Source: Acidobacteriota bacterium
GTDB lineage: Bacteria > Acidobacteriota > Terriglobia > Acidiferrales > UBA7541
DNA: 64,000 bases
Direction: 5' to 3'
NCBI GenBank assembly: GCA_023481105.1
Contig: JAMCWK010000101.1
Coordinates: forward strand, 1 to 64,000
Part shown: piece after piece, positions 16,670 through 25,422 of the stretch
Position numbering within the stretch: position 1 is the first letter of the stretch
Layout: each line of letters begins with the position of its first letter
The notes under the pieces: generated by a model
Seen by the model: only the letters and a program-made list of their open reading frames with translations
Database searches by the model: none
Told to the model about the DNA's origin: nothing
Position numbers and translations under genes: made by a program

Positions 16670-17905
16670 ATGTCGTTTTGCGGACGGCGATGTGTTTTTC
16701 AATTTGCATTCCTAGTTGCACTGAGCGCTGCTTCGGCTGCCGCCCAGGAGATGACTGAGGCGGACGCCTTGCGAAGATTCGAGCGAGAGAACGCTCAGGT
16801 GCGGGCGCTCGCGGCTCGCGTGCGTGAGGTTCGCGCCGAATTCCGAGCGGCCAGCCTAGCGCCGAATCCCAGCATCACCTACACGCGCGAGGATTCGGCA
16901 GGCACGCAAGACAGTTTTCTTCTCGTTCAGCAGGAGCTGCCGATCACGGGGCGCCTCGGTCTGCTGCGGCGCGCGGGTGATTCCGCGACGAGCGCTGCCC
17001 AGGCCAGCACCAACTATTCGCTGCTTCTGCTGCGAAGCGAATTCCGGCTTGCCTTTTACGCACTCCTGCTGGCGCAGCAGCGCGAAACACATCTCGCCAA
17101 ATCTGTGAATGACTTGGACGGGATCCTCAGCATCCTGCGCGACCGCGAACACGAAGGCGAGGGTTCGAAATTCGACCAGTTGCGGGCCGAGCGCGAACTG
17201 GCGGACGCGCGAGCAAATCACGCTTCGGCTCAAGTGCTGCTGGCGCAAGCCCGTTCGCGGCTCGCGGCGATGCTCGCGCCTGGCACAGAGCCTGCATCGC
17301 TCTCCGCGAAGGGCGAGGTGGCTGGCGGCGCCGCGCTGCCTCCGGTGCAGGACCTAGTGGCACGCGCGCTGGACAAGCGCGGCGACTTCGCGGCCCGGAG
17401 AAATGATCTCCAACGCTTTGAATACGAAGAACGCGCCGCCCAGCGCCTGCGCATTCCGGAGCCGGTTCTTTCCGCAGGTCTGAAGCGGACCACGCTTCCC
17501 GGCGTGAGGGACAGCGGGTACGCCGTTTCTGTGACCGTGCCAATCCCGCTCTTCAACCGTGGCCAGACTGAAGTGGAGCGCACGCGCGCGGCGCAGGAGC
17601 GCACGCAAACTGAAATCGCCGCGCATCGCCAGCAGATCGAAACGGAAGTGAAAGCCACATACGAGGGTCTGCGCTTGCGGCGTCAGATTGCCGAGCAGTA
17701 CGCGAAGGAACTCGGTCAAAAAGGTGCGGAGCTTTCCCGAATCGCACAGATCGCGTATCAGGAAGGCGAGCAGGGGATTCTGGAATTACTCGACGCCTAT
17801 CGCACTGCTCTGTTTTCGCGTTTGCAGGCGCTGGAGCTGGCATGGTCAGCCAAGCAGGCGGAAATCGAATTGAACCGGGCAGTCGGTGAGGAGGTTTTGC
17901 CGTGA
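16670..17905 (+). CDS. Outer-membrane efflux channel, TolC family (CusC/CzcC-like)
   Basis: Predicted 411-residue outer-membrane channel of a tripartite metal efflux pump. A signal peptide (to about residue 24, ASAAAQ) is followed by long amphipathic helices with TolC-repeat signatures (SLAPNPSITYTRE, VTVPIPLFNRGQTEVERTRA, YQEGEQGILELLDAYRTALFSRLQALEL). The ATG at 16670 has GAGG upstream and puts the signal peptide first. Its stop TGA overlaps the GTG start of the adaptor gene (GTGA), which indicates coupled translation. Confidence 0.9.
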   Translation: MSFCGRRCVFQFAFLVALSAASAAAQEMTEADALRRFERENAQVRALAARVREVRAEFRAASLAPNPSITYTREDSAGTQDSFLLVQQELPITGRLGLLRRAGDSATSAAQASTNYSLLLLRSEFRLAFYALLLAQQRETHLAKSVNDLDGILSILRDREHEGEGSKFDQLRAERELADARANHASAQVLLAQARSRLAAMLAPGTEPASLSAKGEVAGGAALPPVQDLVARALDKRGDFAARRNDLQRFEYEERAAQRLRIPEPVLSAGLKRTTLPGVRDSGYAVSVTVPIPLFNRGQTEVERTRAAQERTQTEIAAHRQQIETEVKATYEGLRLRRQIAEQYAKELGQKGAELSRIAQIAYQEGEQGILELLDAYRTALFSRLQALELAWSAKQAEIELNRAVGEEVLP

Positions 17906-19431
17906 GGAAATGCATGGTTTTCATTCTGCCGCTGATCTTGCTGGCAGCATGCAGCAAAAGCGCACCACCGGCGAAAACGGCAGAGCAGTCAGTGACTTTG
18001 GCCGTGACGCGGTGGTCGGACAAGACAGAGCTGTTCATGGAGAATCCGCCGCTCGTGGCCAGCGAAAATGCGCGCTTCGCAGTGCATTTCACCGACCTGC
18101 GCAATTTCAATCCTCTTACGCAGGGAAAAGTAACCATCGAACTTCGCTCTGCCGCAGGCAGAAGCGAAATATTTCAAACAGAAGCGCCCTCCAGCCCGGG
18201 CATTTTCGGCGTCACCGTGAAGCCCAGCGCGGCGGGCAACTTTTCAATGACGGTGCGATTGGATTCGCCGACGCTCAAAGACACACACGAACTCGGCGAA
18301 GTCCAGGTGTACGCCGATGCGCGGGCCGCGGCAAAAGCGGAGCAGTCGGAAGAAGGAGAAGTTATCCGATTCCTGAAAGAGCAGCAGTGGACGCTGGACT
18401 TCGCCACCGTGGCGGTTGGCGAGCGCGCGTTGCGCGAAAGTGTGCGTGTGCCCGCGGAGGTGCGTCCGCGAACCGGCGGTGAAGCCGAGATCGTTGCTCC
18501 GGTTGCCGGGCGACTTTCGGCTACGAGCGCAATCCCAGCCGTGGGGACACTCGTGCAAAAGGGTCAAGTCCTCGCCCGGATCATCCCGCGCACGGCAACT
18601 CCTTCGGATCGCGCAACCTTGGACCTGGCCCTGAGCGAAGCGAAGACGGCGTTGAGTCTTGCTAGGCGAGATCGTGAACGCGCAGAGCGCCTCGTAACGG
18701 CCGGTGCCGTACCTGCGAAGCGGTTGGATGAAGCCAAGGCCGCCGAGGCCACGGCACAAGCGCGGCTCGATGCGGCGCAAGCCCGACTCGCACAACACGA
18801 GTCCTCACGCAGCGCCGATGGGGACACACCGGACGGTAGCCAATTCGTACTTCGCGCGCCGATTGCGGGCATCGTTGCCGCCTCGCACGGTATGCCCGGC
18901 GCAAGCGTTGAGGAAGGCGAAAGTCTTTTCCGAATCGTCACCACCGACCCTGTATTCATCGTCGCAAGCGTGCCGGAAGGGGAAGCCGGGCGGTTGCGTC
19001 AGCTTGCAGGAGGAGAACTGGAACTCACCGGGCAACCCAGTCCGATGCCGCTGGGACGCGTGGTGACTGTGGGCCGCGTGGTGGATGCAGCGTCGCGCAC
19101 CCTGCCGGTGATTTTTGAAGTTCGTAATCCAGACGCGCGGCTGGCGGTGGGGCAGAGTGTCTTCGTTCGCTTGTTCACCAGCACAGCAACGAAGGAGCTC
19201 GCTGTGCCGGAGTCTGCAATTGTGGACGACGCCGGACGGCCCGTTGTCTTTGTGCAAGTCGCAGGTGAATCGTTCGCGCGGCGCGCCGTTCGGCTGGGCA
19301 ACCGCGAAGCTAGTTATGTGCAGGTTTTGGATGGCGTAAAGCTGGGAGAGCGCATCGTGACACGCGGCGCATACCAGATTCGTCTCGCGGCCATGTCCTC
19401 GCAAATTCCCGCGCATGGTCATGTTCACTAG
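17902..19431 (+). CDS. Periplasmic adaptor lipoprotein (CusB/CzcB-like) with extra N-terminal domain
   Basis: Predicted 509-residue membrane-fusion protein. A lipobox (LLAACSKS, Cys about residue 16) anchors it. Residues about 30-140 form an extra beta-rich domain (FAVHFTDLRNFNPLTQGKV ... FGVTVKPSAAGNFSM) resembling FixH/YtkA-like modules. The HlyD/CusB core follows: a barrel-sandwich (PVAGRLSATSAIPAVGTLVQKG), an alpha-hairpin (about 240-300) and a membrane-proximal domain. No Met-rich copper stretch is visible. A GTG at 17902 overlaps the upstream stop; an ATG at 17914 is the alternative. It links the outer channel and the RND pump. Confidence 0.88.
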   Translation: MRKCMVFILPLILLAACSKSAPPAKTAEQSVTLAVTRWSDKTELFMENPPLVASENARFAVHFTDLRNFNPLTQGKVTIELRSAAGRSEIFQTEAPSSPGIFGVTVKPSAAGNFSMTVRLDSPTLKDTHELGEVQVYADARAAAKAEQSEEGEVIRFLKEQQWTLDFATVAVGERALRESVRVPAEVRPRTGGEAEIVAPVAGRLSATSAIPAVGTLVQKGQVLARIIPRTATPSDRATLDLALSEAKTALSLARRDRERAERLVTAGAVPAKRLDEAKAAEATAQARLDAAQARLAQHESSRSADGDTPDGSQFVLRAPIAGIVAASHGMPGASVEEGESLFRIVTTDPVFIVASVPEGEAGRLRQLAGGELELTGQPSPMPLGRVVTVGRVVDAASRTLPVIFEVRNPDARLAVGQSVFVRLFTSTATKELAVPESAIVDDAGRPVVFVQVAGESFARRAVRLGNREASYVQVLDGVKLGERIVTRGAYQIRLAAMSSQIPAHGHVH

Positions 19432-19440
19432 GAGACAGCG

Positions 19441-22400
19441 ATGATTGACGGATTGATTCGGTGGTCGCTGCGGAATCGCGGGCTGGTGCTGGTCCTGGCG
19501 GCCGGATTTCTGGCCTGGGGCGGTTACGTGGTTTCAACGATTCCCGTTGACGTGCTGCCGGACTTAACCGCTCCCACGGTGACCGTGCTGGTGGAAGGGC
19601 GCGGCATGGCCCCCACGGAAATGGAATCGCTGGTCACCTTTCCCATCGAAGCATCGCTGAACGGTGCAGCGGGCGTGCGGCGCGTGCGCTCGGCCACGGC
19701 CGTGGGCATCGCGGTAATTTGGGTCGAGTTCCAGTGGGGTGAAGATATTTACCGTGCCCGTCAAACGGTGACCGAGAAACTCAGCGTCGTGGCGGGAAGC
19801 CTTCCGCCGGAGGTCGAGCCGCCCGTGCTGGCACCCATCTCCTCCGTCATGGGTGAGATTCTGTTTATCGCGCTCAATTCGGAAAAGCATTCGCCGCTGG
19901 AGGTTCGCACTGTGGCCGATACAGTGATCCGCCGGCGCCTGCTGGCCGTGCCCGGCGTGTCGCAGGTAACACCGATTGGCGGCGGGGAGAAGCAATATCA
20001 GGTGCTTGTGTCTCCTGCGAAGCTGAAGGCATACAAAGTATCGCTCACCGAAGTGAAAGAGGCGCTTCGCCGTTCAAACCGCAACACTTCGGCGGGTTTC
20101 CTGGTCACCGGCGGACAGGAATTTCTGATTCAAGGAGTGGGGCGCGCCAGCGATCTCGAAAGCATCGGGCAGACGGTAGTTGCCACGCGCGGAACACAGC
20201 CAATTTTGGTGGAGCACATCGCCCAAGTCCAGATCGGCGCTGCGCTGAAGCGCGGGGAAGGCTCTCACAACGGCAAGCCAGCAGTGATTCTTGGAATTCA
20301 GAAGCAGCCCGGCGCAAACACTCTTGAACTGACACGGGCGCTGGATGCAGTGCTCGACGATATTCAGCCGTCCTTGCCCGAAGGGATGACCATCGAAAAG
20401 CATATCTTCCGCCAGGCGGACTTTATCGAAGCCTCCTACCGCAACTTGCTCGGGGCGCTTCGTGATGGCGGCCTGCTGGTTATTGTGGTTGTTTTCGTTT
20501 TTCTGGCGAACTTGCGTGCTTCCTCCATCACAGTTGTGGCGATCCCCCTTTCCCTGATGGCGGCGGTGATCGTGATGAAATTCGCCGGGGCCACCATCAA
20601 CAGCATGACGCTTGGCGGCTTGGCCATCGCCGTGGGCGCCATTGTGGACGACGCGATTATTGACGTGGAAAACGTCTTCCGGCGGCTTCGTGAAAACGCG
20701 CAGAAGCTGCCCGAGGAAAGACAGTCCGCTCTTGATGTGGTGTTCAATGCCAGCAGTGAAATCCGCGGCTCCATTGTTTTCGCCACAATGATTATTATTC
20801 TGGTATTCCTACCGTTGTTCTTTCTGAGCGGGGTGGAGGGGTTGCTGCTGCGCCCGCTTGGACTCGCCTACATTGTAGCGCTCTTCGCTTCGCTCGTGGT
20901 CGCCCTTACAGTAACCCCCGCTCTGTGTTCTTATCTACTGCCCCGAGCGAAGACCGTCCTCGAAGGCCACGAGCCGGCCCTCGTGCGATGGCTGAAGCAT
21001 CGTTACGAGCGCGACCTCCCCTGGGCCCTGGATCACTCCGGACTCGTGCTCGCGGTGTCTGCGCTTCTTCTCGCGGCGGCCGTGGCCTCCTTTTTCTGGA
21101 CAGGCCGTGCGTTCTTGCCCGAGTTTAACGAAGGCACGCTGACAATTAGCGCTGTCACGCTGCCGGGTACCAGCCTAGAAGAGTCCGATAAACTCGGCAG
21201 AACTGTGGAGCAGATTCTTCACAGCATTCCCGAAGTGAGCTCGACCGCGCGGCGCACGGGTCGCGCCGAACTTGACGAGCACGTCCAGGGCGTCGAGTCC
21301 GCCGAGATTGACGTCGGATTGAAGATGCGCGAGCGCCCCAAAGCCGAGATGCTGGCCGAAATGCGCCAACGACTGTCGCTGGTGCCCGGAATGAACGTCA
21401 CCATCGGTCAACCCATTTCACACCGCATTGACCACATGCTCTCCGGAACGCGCGCCAATATCGCCGTCAAGATTTTCGGCGACGATTTGCAATCACTGCG
21501 AGACTTGGCCAAGCAAGTAGAAGCGGCGATGCGTGACGTGCCCGGCGTAGTGGATCTTTCCACTGAACAGCAGACCGACATCCCAACAATTCGCGTTCGT
21601 TTTGACCGAATGGCGCTGGCTCGCTACGGCATGCCGGTCGGTGATGCAGCGAGGGCACTGCAAGCCGCTTTCGTGGGGCTGCAAGTTGGTCAAATCTTCG
21701 AAGGACAGGTGGCCTTCCCGCTCGTAGTGCGGTATCCATTTGATAGCCGCGCAGACATCGGGGCCGTTCGCCAAACGCTGATTGATACGCCGTCCGGCGC
21801 GCGGGTTCCTCTCGGCGCCATTGCGGATATCCGCGAGGATCGCAGCCCGAACTTCGTCAGCCGCGAAAACGTGCAGCGCAAGATCGTGGTGCAATGTAAC
21901 GTCGCGGGGCGCGACCTACACGGCGTTGTCAACGACGTACGGCGGCACGTGCAAGCTTCCGTGAAACTACCGCGCGGCTACCATGTCGATTATGGCGGAC
22001 AGTTCGAAAGCGAGGCCCAAGCCTCGCGCTTGCTGTTGTGGCTGGGCCTGGCCGTCATCCTCGGCATCCTGGTAATTCTCACGGCGGCCTTCCGCTCTTT
22101 CACCGATGCCCTGATCATCATGTTCAATCTGCCGCTGGCGCTGATTGGCGGAGTGGTTGGTGTGCTCCTTACGGGCGGCGTACTGTCCGTTGCTTCCATC
22201 ATTGGGTTCATCACACTGTTCGGCATCGCCACGCGCAACGGCATCATGATGATCTCGCACATTAAGCACCTGGCGGAGGTACAAGGCATCGCAAACTTCC
22301 GCCAGGCAGTCATGCGCGGCGCAATCGAGCGACTTTCTCCGATCCTGATGACCGCGCTTGCGGCGGGACTTGCATTGATCCCACTCGCCCTGGGTGCGGG

Positions 22401-22566
22401 CAAGCCCGGCAGCGAGCTGGAAGCCCCGATGGCCATTGTCATCCTGTTTGGCTTGCTTTCTTCAACGGCGCTGAACATGGTAATCGTTCCAGCTGTGTAC
22501 TGGCGCTTTGGAAGGAAACCGCTACAACCGAACGAAAGCCAAATTCAGGTGCTGGCAAAATTGTAG
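19441..22566 (+). CDS. Heavy-metal efflux RND pump (CzcA/CusA family)
   Basis: Predicted 1041-residue proton-driven RND transporter with 12 membrane helices and two large periplasmic loops. It starts MIDGLIRWSLRNRGLVLV, as HME-RND pumps do. The helix-4 signature reads AIVDDAIIDVENVFRRLREN; its paired acidic residues differ from the best-known Cu/Ag (CusA) and Zn/Co/Cd (CzcA) versions, so the metal is unresolved. Length is normal. The last residues (VLAKL and stop) are encoded by bases identical to the start of the att arm shared by all islands, so the C-terminus was probably altered or completed when the island formed. Confidence 0.92.
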   Translation: MIDGLIRWSLRNRGLVLVLAAGFLAWGGYVVSTIPVDVLPDLTAPTVTVLVEGRGMAPTEMESLVTFPIEASLNGAAGVRRVRSATAVGIAVIWVEFQWGEDIYRARQTVTEKLSVVAGSLPPEVEPPVLAPISSVMGEILFIALNSEKHSPLEVRTVADTVIRRRLLAVPGVSQVTPIGGGEKQYQVLVSPAKLKAYKVSLTEVKEALRRSNRNTSAGFLVTGGQEFLIQGVGRASDLESIGQTVVATRGTQPILVEHIAQVQIGAALKRGEGSHNGKPAVILGIQKQPGANTLELTRALDAVLDDIQPSLPEGMTIEKHIFRQADFIEASYRNLLGALRDGGLLVIVVVFVFLANLRASSITVVAIPLSLMAAVIVMKFAGATINSMTLGGLAIAVGAIVDDAIIDVENVFRRLRENAQKLPEERQSALDVVFNASSEIRGSIVFATMIIILVFLPLFFLSGVEGLLLRPLGLAYIVALFASLVVALTVTPALCSYLLPRAKTVLEGHEPALVRWLKHRYERDLPWALDHSGLVLAVSALLLAAAVASFFWTGRAFLPEFNEGTLTISAVTLPGTSLEESDKLGRTVEQILHSIPEVSSTARRTGRAELDEHVQGVESAEIDVGLKMRERPKAEMLAEMRQRLSLVPGMNVTIGQPISHRIDHMLSGTRANIAVKIFGDDLQSLRDLAKQVEAAMRDVPGVVDLSTEQQTDIPTIRVRFDRMALARYGMPVGDAARALQAAFVGLQVGQIFEGQVAFPLVVRYPFDSRADIGAVRQTLIDTPSGARVPLGAIADIREDRSPNFVSRENVQRKIVVQCNVAGRDLHGVVNDVRRHVQASVKLPRGYHVDYGGQFESEAQASRLLLWLGLAVILGILVILTAAFRSFTDALIIMFNLPLALIGGVVGVLLTGGVLSVASIIGFITLFGIATRNGIMMISHIKHLAEVQGIANFRQAVMRGAIERLSPILMTALAAGLALIPLALGAGKPGSELEAPMAIVILFGLLSSTALNMVIVPAVYWRFGRKPLQPNESQIQVLAKL

Positions 22567-22733
22567 CTGTCGCTGCACCCTGAAACACCATGAAACAACA
22601 CGAAACAGCAAGTACTAGGCAAACCAAACATCACCAAACACTTCCACACACCACCTGACAACACGCTACAACAAGCGCTAGAACCTGCTTTGCAAGCGGG
22701 GGGTCGCCGGTTCGATCCCGGTCACGTCCACCA
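22554..22733. repeat. Att copy 2: conserved arm plus tRNA-Ala 3' fragment (right end of island II)
   Basis: The arm begins GGCAAAATTGTAGCTGTCG inside the last codons of the RND pump and carries the same AAACAACAC-type repeats and CAAGCGCTAGAA end as the other copies. The tRNA fragment (22683-22733) matches the last 51 bases of tRNA-Ala with one A-to-G change at 22698. That substitution breaks the anticodon-stem pairing of a tRNA, as expected for a copy free to drift. Confidence 0.9.
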
Positions 22734-22968
22734 TTTATTTCTATGAATTAAATTGTGTTTCTGGTTTTTCGGGACCAGGAGGTCGGCGGCTTATCCCGAG
22801 GCTTCGGGACCACTCGCCCCCACCAATTAGTTCTCGTCAGCTTTCAAATCGAATTGGCCGCCGGTTTATTCCGAGGTTCTGTTCGGAGATCTCGGGACGA
22901 GACCGCTCGCGCCGAACATTTTTTCTTTTCCTGAATGAAATTTATCTTCCAACCCGGAGGATTTTTTC

Positions 22969-23700
22969 TCAGAGGTTGAGGAATCGGATGGCGAAGCCGC
23001 AGAGGGCGATCGCGGCGCCAGCAAGCGCGTGGGTAAAGCGCTGGAAGCGCTCCATCGGCAGATGCTCGAGGCCGGCGCGGCAGGCCAGCACAGCGAACGA
23101 CATCGTCGCCAGCGTTGCTACGGCGGACACCACCGTGACCAGAAGCACTCCCCAAAAGCTGTGCCGCGCGGCTGGGACAGTCAACAACGGGATTAGCGGC
23201 TTGCACGGGCCGGTAACGAAAATGGTAAACAAAATCCACGCAGTGAGGCGGGCAGGCAGCGAAGCTTGTGAAGCAGCATCGGCCAGATGAACGTGGCTGT
23301 GCTCCCGGTCATGCCGATGGATGTGCACGTGGACTGTACCGTCAGCGTGCCCGTGAACGTGGGAGTGCTCGCGATGGCGGATGGACTGCTGCAAACCCCA
23401 AGCGAAGTAGATCGGGCCAAAGGCAATCAGAAACCAGCCAGCCATTGCCTCGCGAGACGCATCTACATGCGGCGCACCGGCAAAGGCCAGTCCAAGCGCG
23501 GCACCCGCTGCGCCCAGCACGACCGAGCTGAGTATGTGGCCCAACCCGCAGGCCAGGGTGACGCCAATCACCCGCGCGCGGGTCCAACCTTGCGCACGGC
23601 TCATGACCACGAACGGAGCGTAGTGGTCCGGCCCGAGAAGGGTGTGAACTACGCCGAGGGTGCCGGCAGTCCAGAGAAGAAAAATCAACTCGGCATTCAT
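22969..23700 (-). CDS. Nickel/cobalt transporter-like membrane protein (NicO/RcnA-HupE type)
   Basis: Predicted 243-residue inner-membrane protein with six hydrophobic helices. It has GVVHTLLGPDHYAPFVVMSRA near the N-terminus (a Gly-x-x-His-x-x-x-Pro-Asp-His metal motif), a second HxxS-type helix (LACGLGHILSSV), and a central cytoplasmic loop packed with His (HREHSHVHGHADGTVHVHIH). This is the NicO/sulfite-exporter-like layout. Beside a complete [NiFe] hydrogenase set, nickel supply or homeostasis is the natural role; export cannot be excluded. It is transcribed divergently from the operon. The ATG at 23700 is chosen because it opens directly into helix 1. Confidence 0.8.
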   Translation of the reverse strand: MNAELIFLLWTAGTLGVVHTLLGPDHYAPFVVMSRAQGWTRARVIGVTLACGLGHILSSVVLGAAGAALGLAFAGAPHVDASREAMAGWFLIAFGPIYFAWGLQQSIRHREHSHVHGHADGTVHVHIHRHDREHSHVHLADAASQASLPARLTAWILFTIFVTGPCKPLIPLLTVPAARHSFWGVLLVTVVSAVATLATMSFAVLACRAGLEHLPMERFQRFTHALAGAAIALCGFAIRFLNL

Positions 23701-24249
23701 GGATTCTGCGCTCGCGATCCAGCAATCCAAGAGAGGACCGGAGGCCGGGAAGTGAATCTGGAGCGAGCACTCCAGATGGAAGCGGCTTCCGCGCCGGAAA
23801 CTAACAAAACAGAGGCAATATTTAACCAAGTTAAAATTCCACTGGTTTAAAGAACACAGGCGAGTGGGGCAAAAAGCCCGTTGTATGCGCCACGTCCGCG
23901 CCGCGCGGTCCACGCCGACCCGCACTCCTCTTTCATTTTCACTGGCTTGGTGAAGTCACGCGCTGTACGCCGTGTGGACTCCAGAGTGCTCGCTCCAGAG
24001 CAGACTCTGAATCGCAATGGGGGTGTGCGTGAAATCCACGCGCACGATAGAAGAAGTGGCAGGATCGGCCTCCCTGTCCGACCTGCGTTCATTCCCCTCC
24101 GATGCGTTTTTCCAATGCAATGGAAGCCCGGCGCGGCCAGTGACCCACTGGTTGTTGAGTAATTCTACTTGCGGGTTGAAAAATTCCACATCGCGGAGCG
24201 GAGAGCGAAGCGCCGTAAGCATCGGCGCGCACCGAAGGCATGTAGAGCC
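23701..24249. promoter_or_regulatory. Divergent intergenic region of island III with repeated CTCCAGA boxes
   Basis: A 549-base gap between the nickel transporter (leftward) and the hydrogenase operon (rightward). The 7-mer CTCCAGA occurs four times: as a perfect inverted pair with 6-bp spacer at 23757-23776 (TCTGGAG...CTCCAGA) and as a direct pair with 7-bp spacer at 23979-23999. A second palindrome, TTTAACCA...TGGTTTAAA, spans 23821-23851. These are good operator candidates for one of the island's regulators. I found no gene or clear sigma-70 promoter here. Confidence 0.55.
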
Positions 24250-25422
24250 ATGAGCAACGCAACGACATTCGTCGTCCGCAGCGACCCCACACTGCTCGCG
24301 GACGTCCGGCGGTACGGACGATTCGACACGAGTGCGTGCTACCAGTGCGGGAGCTGCACGATTTCCTGCGATCTAGTGACGGATTACGTGAGCTTCCCGC
24401 GAAGGACCATTCGCTACACGCTGCTGGGGCTGCGCGGACCGCTGCTGGGAAGCCTGGAGCCGTGGATCTGCCATGACTGCGGCGACTGCTCCATCATCTG
24501 CCCGCGCCAGGCGGGGCCACGGCTTTCGATGATGACCGTGCGGCGGTTCCTCACTGCGCAGTACGACTGGACGGGTATCTCTTCCAAGCTCCTCCAGTCC
24601 CGGGTTTGGTACATCGGCTCGCTAAGCTTCGTCGCGCTTGTGGTGGTGGCGCTGATCTTCTTTTATCACCTGTCGTACGTAGGGTTGCCATTGGCGGACT
24701 TTGTGGCGATGCCGTTCGGCATGGAGCACATGTTCCCCATCATGACGTATTTCACGCTTACCGTACTGCTGCTCCCGATGTTCCTTCTGGTATCGCGCAT
24801 CTGGCGCATCTGGCGACTCACCATGGGCGGAGAAGGGCGGGTGCCCATCGCGTTCTCTGCGTATGTAGCCGAAGCGTGGACTTATGTGCGCCATTCGGTG
24901 ACGCATTCGCTGATGCGGAAGTGTCCGGAAAGAGGCCGGTGGCTCGGGCATTGGCTGCTGGCCGCAGGCACGGTGCTCATGCTCACCATCAAGCTGTTTG
25001 GTCTGCGGTGGTTTCAAACCGACAGCATCTACGCCTTCTACCATCCGCAGCGATGGCTCGGATACATCGCCACGGCGTTCATTCTCTATGGGATCGGCAG
25101 CATCATCGTGGGCCGCGTGCGGGCGCAGAAGGAGTTTTACAAGGAGACGCAGTTCGAGGACGTAATCTTTCCGATTTTGCTGCTGTTGACCGCGCTCAGC
25201 GGCATCGCCGTGCACATCCTCCGCTATGCCGGCTTTGCGCTCTCGTGTCACTTCGCGTTCGCCTTGCACGTGATTATCGCCACGCCGATGCTCCTCGTGG
25301 AAATGTCGTTCGGAAAGTGGTCCCACATGATTTACCGCCCGCTGGCGCTGTACTTCGAGGCCGTCAAGGAGCGCTCCGGACAGCGGACGCCGGCGAAGGA
25401 GGCTGCTGGTTATGCTCTCTGA
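24250..25422 (+). CDS. QmoC/HdrCE-like membrane electron-transfer subunit
   Basis: Predicted 390-residue membrane protein. The N-terminal part is HdrC-like with two [4Fe-4S] sites (CYQCGSCTISCDL about 28-40; CHDCGDCSIICPRQ about 75-88). The C-terminal part has five or six helices with His residues suited to b-haems, as in QmoC, HdrE and NarI. QmoC proteins (about 380-400 residues) have exactly this fusion and link HdrA-type flavoproteins to the quinone pool. The ATG at 24250 begins the conserved part; a longer frame from 24169 adds an Arg-rich leader with no support. Its end overlaps the next gene by 11 bases. Confidence 0.85.
   Translation: MSNATTFVVRSDPTLLADVRRYGRFDTSACYQCGSCTISCDLVTDYVSFPRRTIRYTLLGLRGPLLGSLEPWICHDCGDCSIICPRQAGPRLSMMTVRRFLTAQYDWTGISSKLLQSRVWYIGSLSFVALVVVALIFFYHLSYVGLPLADFVAMPFGMEHMFPIMTYFTLTVLLLPMFLLVSRIWRIWRLTMGGEGRVPIAFSAYVAEAWTYVRHSVTHSLMRKCPERGRWLGHWLLAAGTVLMLTIKLFGLRWFQTDSIYAFYHPQRWLGYIATAFILYGIGSIIVGRVRAQKEFYKETQFEDVIFPILLLLTALSGIAVHILRYAGFALSCHFAFALHVIIATPMLLVEMSFGKWSHMIYRPLALYFEAVKERSGQRTPAKEAAGYAL

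Larger units (their letters stand above)
15907..22733. mobile_element. Island II: insert with a metal efflux operon
   Basis: A 6.8-kb segment between att copies 1 and 2. The left end (15907-15980) is the same ~70-nt arm seen at islands I and IV. The right end is att copy 2. The cargo is a single co-oriented set: a His-rich exported protein and CusC-, CusB- and CusA-like genes. No recombinase is present. The last gene ends within the right-hand arm itself. Confidence 0.8.
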
